The notes under the pieces: generated by a model
What the model was told of the DNA's origin: nothing
The model's database searches: none
What the model saw: only the letters and a program-made list of their open reading frames with translations
Source: Bidens hawaiensis
Taxonomy: Eukaryota; Streptophyta; Magnoliopsida; Asterales; Asteraceae
Reading direction: 5' to 3'
DNA: 64,000 nt
Assembly (NCBI GenBank): GCA_021521415.1
Contig: JAIQDT010005823.1
Span: 142,966-206,965 of the forward strand
Shown: piece by piece, positions 35,301 through 46,200 of the stretch
Numbering within the stretch: the first letter of the stretch is position 1
How the letters are laid out: every line of letters starts with the position of its first letter
Translations under genes and position numbers: made by a program

Positions 35301-38300
35301 ATCTGTTACTTTAACAGGTATGTTGGTCCAGATCATGTAAACCCTGCTGAGTTTCTAGCTGATTTGATATCAGTTGACTATAGTTCATCTGAAAGTGTTG
35401 ACTCTTCTCGCAAACGGATTGATAGCCTCGTGGAATCGTTTTCTGAACAGATTTCTTCAACCTTTTATGCATCAACAATCACCAAAAGTGTGGTCTTGAA
35501 GGATAATAATAAATTGAAAAGAAAATCTAAAGCCAAAGGTGTTATTGGTTGGTGGAGGCAATTTTCATTACTTCTTAAACGTGCGTGGATGCAGGTAACA
35601 ACAGCTTCTATTCATCTTATGTTTGTTCGTTTATGTTCATCTCTGTTTGTTAGTTGTTAGTTTACGTTTGTTTTAAGTTTGTTCGTTTATGTATTAATAT
35701 AAATCGTTAGGCCCATTACAATTTAGTCTAGTTTTAATAACTTTTAGGCCCAACAGATTGATATTCACATTTACTTTTAATTGATGCTTTCTCAGTTATG
35801 TTCGTTTATATTCGTTTCTCTGTGCTTATTTATATTCGCTCATTTAAGTTCATGAACCGTTCGCTTATGCCATCAACGAATGAACATGAACACATTCATT
35901 ATCTTAATGAATGAACCACAAACAAGAAAATCCCGTTCGTTTAGCTGTTTGTGTTCAATCGTTTGTTCAGTTAACCTCTTTTGACCTGTGATTCAACTCA
36001 ACCATCTAAACACTTATGGGTTATAATAAGCGAGCCATATTTTATATTCATACGGCTAACATTTAGTCTGAAATTAACCAGGCTTCCCGTGACGGACCCA
36101 CAAATAAAGTCAGAACAAGGATGTCAATCGCATCAGCGCTAATTTTCGGGTCGGTTTTTTGGAGAATGGGAAAGTCTCAAACATCAATACAGGATAGAAT
36201 GGGCTTGCTTCAGGTATATATTCTTGCACATATAAATCTTTTGATAGCTTTAAAACCTGTAAAGTCGGATCTTTTAATACACGTTTTATTTACTCACTTG
36301 AATACACATACATAGGTTGCTGCTATAAACACTGCAATGGCTGCACTTACAAAAACTGTTGGTGTTTTTCCAAAAGAACGTGCAATAGTCGATCGTGAGC
36401 GTGCAAAGGGTTCTTATTTATTAGGACCGTATTTATTATCTAAGTTAATTGCCGAGATCCCCGTTGGAGCTGCATTTCCATTATTATTTGGCACGATTCT
36501 TTATCCTATGGCATGCCTCCATCCATCTCTATCTAGGTAAATATATTAACCGAATATTATTAAATTAAAATTTTCTAATTGGTTTGAAGGCATGTGAAAA
36601 GGTTATAATTTTTTTTTTAGATTTGGGAAGTTTAGTGGAATAGTGACCGTGGAGTCTTTTGCTGCATCGGCAATGGGTTTAACCGTGGGAGCTATGGTTC
36701 CAACCACTGAAGCAGCTTTGGCATTGGGCCCGTCTTTGATGACCGTGTTTATCGTGTTTGGTGGATATTATGTGAATGCCGATAACACCCCTATCATCTT
36801 TCGTTGGATCACACGTGTTTCTCTCATAAGATGCTTTCTCAGTTATGTTCGTTTATATTCGTTTCTCTGTGCTTATTTATATTCGCTCATTTAAGTTCAT
36901 GAACCGTTCGCTTATGCCATCAACGAATGAACATGAACACATTCATTATCTTAATGAATGAACCACAAACAAGAAAATCCCGTTCGTTTAGCTGTTTGTG
37001 TTCAATCGTTTGTTCAGTTAACCTCTTTTGACCTGTGATTCAACTCAACCATCTAAACACTTATGGGTTATAATAAGCGAGCCATATTTTATATTCATAC
37101 GGCTAACATTTAGTCTGAAATTAACCAGGCTTCCCGTGACGGACCCACAAATAAAGTCAGAACAAGGATGTCAATCGCATCAGCGCTAATTTTCGGGTCG
37201 GTTTTTTGGAGAATGGGAAAGTCTCAAACATCAATACAGGATAGAATGGGCTTGCTTCAGGTATATATTCTTGCACATATAAATCTTTTGATAGCTTTAA
37301 AACCTGTAAAGTCGGATCTTTTAATACACGTTTTATTTACTCACTTGAATACACATACATAGGTTGCTGCTATAAACACTGCAATGGCTGCACTTACAAA
37401 AACTGTTGGTGTTTTTCCAAAAGAACGTGCAATAGTCGATCGTGAGCGTGCAAAGGGTTCTTATTTATTAGGACCGTATTTATTATCTAAGTTAATTGCC
37501 GAGATCCCCGTTGGAGCTGCATTTCCATTATTATTTGGCACGATTCTTTATCCTATGGCATGCCTCCATCCATCTCTATCTAGGTAAATATATTAACCGA
37601 ATATTATTAAATTAAAATTTTCTAATTGGTTTGAAGGCATGTGAAAAGGTTATAATTTTTTTTTTAGATTTGGGAAGTTTAGTGGAATAGTGACCGTGGA
37701 GTCTTTTGCTGCATCGGCAATGGGTTTAACCGTGGGAGCTATGGTTCCAACCACTGAAGCAGCTTTGGCATTGGGCCCGTCTTTGATGACCGTGTTTATC
37801 GTGTTTGGTGGATATTATGTGAATGCCGATAACACCCCTATCATCTTTCGTTGGATCACACGTGTTTCTCTCATAAGATGCTTTCTCAGTTATGTTCGTT
37901 TATATTCGTTTCTCTGTGCTTATTTATATTCGCTCATTTAAGTTCATGAACCGTTCGCTTATGCCATCAACGAATGAACATGAACACATTCATTATCTTA
38001 ATGAATGAACCACAAACAAGAAAATCCCGTTCGTTTAGCTGTTTGTGTTCAATCGTTTGTTCAGTTAACCTCTTTTGACCTGTGATTCAACTCAACCATC
38101 TAAACACTTATGGGTTATAATAAGCGAGCCATATTTTATATTCATACGGCTAACATTTAGTCTGAAATTAACCAGGCTTCCCGTGACGGACCCACAAATA
38201 AAGTCAGAACAAGGATGTCAATCGCATCAGCGCTAATTTTCGGGTCGGTTTTTTGGAGAATGGGAAAGTCTCAAACATCAATACAGGATAGAATGGGCTT

Positions 38301-39510
38301 GCTTCAGGTATATATTCTTGCACATATAAATCTTTTGATAGCTTTAAAACCTGTAAAGTCGGATCTTTTAATACACGTTTTATTTACTCACTTGAATACA
38401 CATACATAGGTTGCTGCTATAAACACTGCAATGGCTGCACTTACAAAAACTGTTGGTGTTTTTCCAAAAGAACGTGCAATAGTCGATCGTGAGCGTGCAA
38501 AGGGTTCTTATTTATTAGGACCGTATTTATTATCTAAGTTAATTGCCGAGATCCCCGTTGGAGCTGCATTTCCATTATTATTTGGCACGATTCTTTATCC
38601 TATGGCATGCCTCCATCCATCTCTATCTAGGTAAATATATTAACCGAATATTATTAAATTAAAATTTTCTAATTGGTTTGAAGGCATGTGAAAAGGTTAT
38701 AATTTTTTTTTTAGATTTGGGAAGTTTAGTGGAATAGTGACCGTGGAGTCTTTTGCTGCATCGGCAATGGGTTTAACCGTGGGAGCTATGGTTCCAACCA
38801 CTGAAGCAGCTTTGGCATTGGGCCCGTCTTTGATGACCGTGTTTATCGTGTTTGGTGGATATTATGTGAATGCCGATAACACCCCTATCATCTTTCGTTG
38901 GATCACACGTGTTTCTCTCATAAGATGGTTGAGTAGATTTTATTTCATGTTGCAGTAAAAAGAATACTTTTAGTTCATTACGAGATAATATTTATCATCT
39001 TCGATTATTGTTTCAGGGCGTTTCAAGGACTTTGCATTAACGAGTTTAAAGGCCTTCAGTTTGAACATCAAAATTCTTTTGACATCCAATCTGGAGAACA
39101 GGTCAGTAAATCACACCCATCTTTAGTTATGTAGACACAAGTCAAACCCGCATTGACCCGAACCGTTTATAAATATCGTGATACAGGCTCTAGAGAGGCT
39201 TTCTTTTGGCGGTAGTACCATATCCGAAACAGTGATGGCTCAAAGCAGAATTCTGTTATTTTGGTATTGCACAACATACTTCCTTCTAGAGAAAAACAAA
39301 CCCAAATACCAACCACTTGAACCACCGCCAGCTGACCAGCCCGAACCACAAGTAGAACCCGAAGAGCTGGTGGAAAGCGACGACTCACCGGGCCAGTCAT
39401 TTGAGATACTCGAGACTCCAAACGCTGACCAAGGTAAATCCGAACCACTGCAGCTTGAATCTCCTCCGGCTGAAGCCGAACTTAGTCTGTTTGAGCTAGA
39501 CGGTTTGTGA
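32309..39510 (+). CDS. ABCG7: ABCG7-like half-size ABC transporter with exons 7-9 triplicated
   Basis: Exons: 32309-32551, 34255-34445, 34536-34683, 34813-34945, 35033-35234, 35318-35594, then 7 (38176-38307), 8 (38410-38630), 9 (38715-38927), 39017-39101, 39187-39510. All are GT-AG and in phase, giving 722 aa, close to remembered Arabidopsis ABCG7. The start is the ATG at 32309; the upstream in-frame extension is repeat. The nucleotide-binding domain has Walker [10 protein letters not shown] (about 103-111), signature SGGEKKR (211-217), Walker B VIFADE (230-235) and the His of SIHQPRG (267); the membrane domain follows, and the C-terminal tail is Pro/Glu-rich. Extra copies of exons 7-9 lie at 36082-36833 and 37129-37880. 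Their exon-9 copies lack a donor site and run to a stop, so a normal mRNA must skip to the third exon 9. Substrate unknown. Confidence 0.9.
32827..33291. mobile_element. GCTCG-family hAT-like element in ABCG7 intron 1
   Basis: A 465-bp unit with inverted termini of about 21 bp (AGGGGTGCAAACGAGCCGAG at the left, its complement at the right). It is inserted in an older GTTCG-family element: the phrase TGTCTGT occurs near both junctions, and a related uninterrupted phrase lies at 33430-33475. The interior is AT-rich between GCTCG-rich ends. Non-coding. Confidence 0.8.
33292..33985. mobile_element. GTTCG-family element, ABCG7 intron 1
   Basis: Rich in GTTCGTTTGTT and AACATAAACGAA phrases. It has internal repeats (33300-33400 versus 33430-33530; 33540-33600 versus 33600-33650) and ends in CGTTTACAGCCCT. 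It hosts the nested element at 32827. Confidence 0.6.
35787..38927 (+). repeat. Three tandem 1047-bp copies (ABCG7 intron 6 to exon 9)
   Basis: Copies are 35787-36833, 36834-37880 and 37881-38927. Each runs from CTTTCTCAGTTATG in intron 6 to CTCATAAGATG near the end of exon 9. I see no differences between copies, introns included. The break has the 4-bp microhomology GATG (35783-35786 and 36830-36833). Confidence 0.95.
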
Positions 39511-42500
39511 TTATTATCATTATACTTTCGCGTTGATCTCATACAGGTTCTTGAATTTAAAGAGTCTGCATGGTGGACAAATAAGCGACATACTTAGTAC
39601 TACATATGTTCTAGGTAAACCTCGGTAGCGGTTTTAATGATTCCAAATTACATATAAGAAAGAAAGAATCTTTCTGTCCAATGTTGGATTCTTGACACAT
39701 ACTAGTGACTGGATCTTTTTAATAGAATCCTTTATGATATCTTGGTTGGTACATATTTATGTGTTCATGTTTGGTTTAGTTATGTTCTTTTGCGCGTTTC
39801 GTGTATGGTTCCTTATTTTTATTGAAATTTGACGTTGTGGGTTCAGGCCTACCTGACTATTTCTATAAATATAAAACTAGCTGAGATTGAGCTCGGCTTA
39901 TCTCATTTTGAGCTCTATATCAAAGCTTGAGTTTGAGTTGTAACTTTCAGTGTCAGGCTTTGTTAGTTTGTTATTTATTAATTATCTTATAATATTTATT
40001 TGTACGAGTATAATTATTTATTTGTGGAGTAAAGTGCCATTTTCGTTCTTATGGTTTGGCAAATAATGCGAATTTAGTCCCAAAGGTTTTTTTATTTATT
40101 TTTATTTTTATTTTTTGCATATGGACCATCCACGTTTCTCAATTCCCCAATTACATCCAAATCACTAACCTTCTTAAATTTAATTGTTAAATCAGGGGTA
40201 GACATGTCTTTGTACTCTTTCTTTATTATATGATTTATTATATGAGTAAGGTGTCAAAATTGTCCCTAATGTTTGGTTTCATTTGCGAATTTCGTTCAAA
40301 AGTATTTTTTTTTGCAATTAGACTCTCGATGTTTCGGAACCGTTGCCAATTTCGTCCAAATTGTTATCTCGGTCTAAATTCAGCGTTAATTCAGGGTGTT
40401 ACTGCCATTTTGCATGTTTGTTTAAATTATTAATTTGTTATTATTATTATTATTATACGTGTATACAGGCATATATATATATATATAATTATAGTTTTAT
40501 ATATTAAGAATAATATACATTATTTAGTTATTTTTACCATGATAATTAATTATACATAATAATATTTATAAAATTAATAAACTTGTTTGGGTTCGTAAGT
40601 GTAGTTAAAGTTGGGTTTGGGCCTGTCGCATTTGTTTAAACGAGTTTTATAAATTAAAGCTTTTAGCATTACGATCTCGAGTGTCTTATGAACTGTAATC
40701 GAGTCATTTAAAGAAAAACATTCGTATAATTTTTGTTAAAAATATAGATCATGATCTCAACAAAAATTAAGATATTAAAATAATTTTTGTTTTATATTAT
40801 GTGTTTAAAATTTACATTCATCAACATCATATTCATTGTCAACATCAGGTCAACGTCAAAAAAATGTTTCATAATATAGTTATAATGTTATATAGATGAT
40901 TCAATTATAGTACAAATAAAGGCAAGCCTTTTATCTTACTTTAATTGATTATTTAATTTTCTGATAGAGATTGATCTAATGAAACAAACTTAAATGTAGT
41001 ATCCTTTTATTGTTAGTCCTTATCTTCATTTTTATGTCTTTATTGTGGATTTTCTGATGTTTATAAATAAGTTTTGAAAATATATAAATTCAATATATTT
41101 ATTTCATACATATTCCTATAAAAAGCTTTTTATTAAAAAAAATCAAATAAACATACATTTTAATATAAGTAAATTTTAAATATTAAGGATGTAAATGGTG
41201 GTCCACCAACTCCATGCATCCGAGATCCCCCACCCCATAAACTAAAAAAGGTGCTAACTAATCTCTTTTAACTAATCAAAACATTGGAATATTTTTTTTT
41301 TTTTGGACATTTAAAATTTAAAATAAATAATATTCTAATATTCACTTCTAAAGTATGCTCTTTTCTATCTTCAAACTCACACAATACTTTATTTTACCTT
41401 ACATTATTAGTAGGTATTTTGTTTCTTTTTGTTTTATAATATCATTTTGACATTATTAAAAATAACAGGTTGTTTTTTGGTTTTTCAAATAGAAATAACT
41501 ATGTTATGATAATATATTACTATCATATAAGGTTAAACTGTTATTTGGACCGTAAAGAACTTGAACTTGCAATAAAGCAAAATTACACAAATTGTACCTT
41601 TTTAAAACTTGAAATTCAATCTATTTTTAAACCCCAAAAGAAAAATCAAAGACTTATCATTGATTATTTCTTCAATCTTAGACATCTTTTCTTTCGAGAA
41701 TCTTCTCCTCCCCATCTTTCCAAATACGCCAACAAGCTAAAATAACAATTCCATAAAACGCTTCCTTCCCCGACCTTCCAAACCCACTTTACAATGCAAG
41801 CCCAACAAATCTTTAACAGAGAAGACAAAAATCAAGGCCACCTTGAACCAAACGCTCACATGTTGCCAAATCACTGAAGCAACCAATAGGGTTCGATTTG
41901 TTTATATTTGTTTGTCCATTAATGTTCATTAGTGTCCATGTGTTCGTTAGTGCTGGCCGTTAGTGTTCCCTATTAGTGTCTATTAGCGTCCGTTTACAGT
42001 ACTAACGAACGGACATGGACAAACTCAATTCTTTAATTAACAGACACGGACACGAATTTTTTTCGGTAAAGAGTTTGTGAACCATCCGTTTGTCTGACAA
42101 AATCTTAACGGATGAACACGCACAAGGTCTTGTCCGATTCAGTTAGGTCAGCTTACAGCCCCACATCTTCATCCTCTCAAGTCACAAAATTTATTAATTT
42201 TTTTATAAAATAATAAAAAAACCCGGTAAAATAGGCTTTGTATTTGTAGCCATGCAGTTGATATCGCCAATATATCAGTGATATATCTATATCGGTTGTA
42301 GGTCCCTTGTCGATATATAAGTTAGAATATCGGTACCTATAATATCAACGAAATTGACCGATATTAGACTAATATTTGACCGATATTCTCGATATCAGTG
42401 TTTTAAGTCTTAATAATTAACTTTTAGTGTTCAGTGTTATTGTTTTAAGTTTTAATCAATTATTACTTGCTACGATTGTTAGTGTTTTGTAATTTACAAA

Positions 42501-42767
42501 AGGTTAATTTGTTAATAATAGGAGACTATACTAAATTATTAGTGTTAAATTGCTATATATATGAATTTTATATGCTATTAAATTACCGATATCCCAGGGA
42601 AGTCGATATTTTTCCGCATTAACTGATCACATTTGTAGTCAAAATCGGTCGCTCTTCTTTCCTTCACATCTAATCCGTTACTTACTACTCACCCGCCTTA
42701 TCTCTCTCTAGATCTCACTTTCTCTCTCTATACATACATACACACGTGTAAACCGATCCACTACCTG
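39511..42767. other. Spacer with element remnants
   Basis: 39880-40690 is a worn GCTCG-family element interrupted by GTTTGG/CGAATTTAGTCC phrases of the 58374 family (about 40034-40420). 40440-40485 holds TTA and AT microsatellites. 41888-42165 is a GTTCG-type element ending GCTTACAGCCCC. 42240-42610 carries several ATATCG/CGATAT phrases, perhaps another inverted-repeat unit. No gene is supported. Confidence 0.45.
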
Positions 42768-42775
42768 TATAAATA
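42768..42775 (+). promoter_or_regulatory. TATA box of the membrane-protein gene
   Basis: TATAAATA lies about 130 bp before the ATG at 42904, after a CT-rich stretch (42700-42735). Confidence 0.55.
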
Positions 42776-42903
42776 TCTACACCTCCACATTATCAACCAT
42801 GTGCCACTAGCTTCCTTCTGCAAGCTCTCAACTGTCTTATTAATTATATGGTGGACTGAGATTTCGTTTTGTCGCCATTGCGAACAGCACCTGAATAATA
42901 ATA

Positions 42904-43212
42904 ATGGAGAAGAAGACGAAGCACGTGTTCGCATTGTTCGTGTTAGTTTTCTGCTTCGTGAGGTGTGATTCAGCTGTTAAGTCACTGCAGGATGATCCAG
43001 TTGGATCTGTGTTAGGTATTGTGTTCGTTTAATAATTAATTAGTTAATTAATTGATTGATTAATTAGTTTCTGTATGTGTTGATTAGTTAATAGTTAATG
43101 CTTGTTTGAGTTTAGGTTTTCATATGTTTGTTGAATTGTGTGAATTTGAACTGCTCGTGAGCTACTTGATACCGGATTGTTAAAAACTTGAATTGAACCG
43201 AGCTTAAACGAG

Positions 43213-43247
<35 letters not shown>

Positions 43248-46200
43248 ACGAGCTTAAAAATAAGCTTGTCGAGCACTCGAGCTTGAGTCGGCTCACGAGC
43301 TTAAAGGAGCCTATTATTTATCTGATTTTATTTTAATATATTAAATTATATATATATTTAATAATAATAATAATTATTATTATATGTAAAATTATGATAA
43401 ATATAAGTAAATAATATGTATCATGTTGTATGGTTCGTGTAAATTTTCTGCTTCGTGATTCAGCTATCGGTTTGTTGCAGGATGATAGAGTTTGATCTGT
43501 GTTAGGTTAGGTATTGTGTTCGGTTAATTAATTAATTAGTTTCTGTGTGTGTTGATTAGTTAATAAATAATGCTGTTGTTTGAGTTTAGGTTTTGAGTTT
43601 GTGTGATTTGACTTGAATTGGTGTTTATTTGACTGTTAATAAGCTGTTTTCTGTGAGCCGAGCTGCTCATGAGCTACTTGATACCGGCTTGTTAAAAACT
43701 TGAATTGAGCGGAGCTTAAACGAGTGAATTCTAACTCGAGCCTGAAAATAAGCTTGTGTAATGACCAAGACCGAGCACGAGCTTCACTTGCCGAGCTTAA
43801 ACGAACCTACTATTTATCTGATTTTTATTTAATATATTAAATAGATATTTTTATTATAATAATTATATGAAAAATTATGATAAAGATAAGTAAATAATAT
43901 GTATCATGTTGTATGGTTCGTGTTAACTTTCTGCTTCATGAGCTGTGATTCAGCTGTTAATTTACTGCAGGATGATCGAGTTGGATCTGTGTTAGGTTTG
44001 TGTTCGTTTAGTTAATTAATTTGTTAATTAGTTTCTGTGTGTATTAGTTAATAGCTAATGCTTGTTTGAGTTTAGGTTTTCATTTGTTTGTGTGTTGTGT
44101 GAATTTGAGTTCAGTGTTGGGGATATGACAAATTGGCAGATTGACAGTTTAAATCTTCTATGGAAAATTTACTGAAACGATTTGGGGATTTTGTGTGATT
44201 TGACTTTGAATTAGCGTTTTTTTGAGTATTGAATTGTTTTCTGTGATTAAATCTCTTGGAAATGATCTGGTTTTGATTAGTGGTGTGAATGTGTATCGAG
44301 CTGCTCGATATCATCTTATTAAAAACTCGAATCGAGCTGAGCTTAAATGAGTGAGCCCGAGCTCGAGCTTAAAATTAAGCTTGTTTAATAAACAAGTCCG
44401 AGCCCGAGATGCTTGAACGGGCCTAGTTATTTATCTACTTTTTATTAAATATATATATTTCTATATAAAATTATGATAAAATTAAGTAAATAATATGTAT
44501 TATGTTATTTATAAAAATTATAGTTAAAAGTATATACAAAAAATAGGTATAAATATTAGTAAAATAAATGATAAAAAATAATCGAGCTTGAGCCGAGCTC
44601 GAACTCTAGAAATAGAGCTCGAGGCGAATCAAGCTCGAGCCCGAGCATCACTTGTTGAGTTCCAGCCAGCTCACAGCCTAAACAAGCCCATCATTTATCT
44701 GGCTTTTATTTAATTTATTAAATGTATATTTTTATAATTATTGTTATATATAAATTTATGATAAAATAAGCAAACGATATGTATTATTTTATATATAAAA
44801 TTATGATTAAAATATATACAAAAGTAGGTATAAATCTTAGTAAAATAGTTAATAAATAATAAAGGATCTGGAGCACGAGTAGAGCTCTAGCTTTGAAAAC
44901 GAGCTGAGCTCAAGCCCCAGCTTGAAAAACCACTCACAAGCTGAGCTAGGGCTCGGGCTCGGCTTGTTTACACCCCTAATCCTTATAAAGTTTTAGATTC
45001 CACGGTACAATATGCCGAAAGCTGCGTGAATTGGTTAACATATGTGGCCAAATATATTAGTATTTGCTGTTTTCTTGTTGTTTATGTGCCAAATCTGGTG
45101 GATAATTGTAGGGGAAGATAACATGGGTCATTGGAGAAATGAGATCTTGAACTCGTCAGCCGAAGCCCCTGGTCCAGCCAATGAACCATCCGGTGCACTT
45201 GTGTTAGCAGGGTCAAGAACAGAGAGGCCTGATATTCTTAACCGGTTCAGGCGCTATCAAGGTGGATGGGACATCACTGACAAGCATTATTGGGCAGTAA
45301 GTTTTCTTTGTGATCAAGAACATATGGATATAGTTAGTTGATTTCGCATCTATTTAGCTAAGCAGTTAATTTATATATCAGTTTTTTTAGTTGATACTTA
45401 TTAATGGCATTATCTACAGTCTGTAGGGTTTACAGGAGCTGCTGCTTTTATTCTGGCCATCTTATGGTTTGTGTTATTCGGGTCAGCCATGATCATACAT
45501 CACTGTTGTGGATGGAGATTAAATATCAAAGGCATAGATTCCCGGTTATCTCAAATGATATGCTTGATTTTACTTGTTATCTTCACGTGTGCTGCAGCGT
45601 AAGTATGTCAAATCTCATTTGCTTTAAAACACATCATGAAATGACCATTGACTACTTTGACTTTTAAAGTCAAAACACACAAACACAAAACAAAATGACT
45701 GTTGTGCTACTTTTGACTTTTAAAGTCAAACACACCAAACACAAAAAAAATGACCATTGTGCTACTTTCAACATCTAGTTTGACTTTCAAAGTCAAAGAA
45801 AGACAATCTGTATGATCTCTTTATAATTCAATTGAGAAATATAATATCTTTTTCAGGATCGGATGCATTCTTCTTTCGGCGGGGCAAGATGAATTCCATG
45901 GTGAAGCAATCGACACATTAAATTACGTTGTTGACCAGTCAGATTACACTGTTCAGACACTGGTTAATATCACGGGATACCTATCACTAGCAAAAACCGT
46001 CAATGTGGCACAGTTTTATCTTCCTTCAGATGTTCAAGACAGTATTGACAAATTAAATATTGACTTGAACTCAGCATCAGATACACTGGGCCGAAAAACA
46101 CATCAAAGTTCACGAAAAATAAGAACCGTCTTCGATGCTGTGTATGTACATTTTACAAACATCTTTCTTTTTGTTCAATTATGATGTTCCAAGATTCATA

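Noticed and set aside
36643..36894. Separate small genes at each ABCG7 repeat copy
   Set aside because: They are exons 7-9 of the same gene repeated; none has its own start or promoter.
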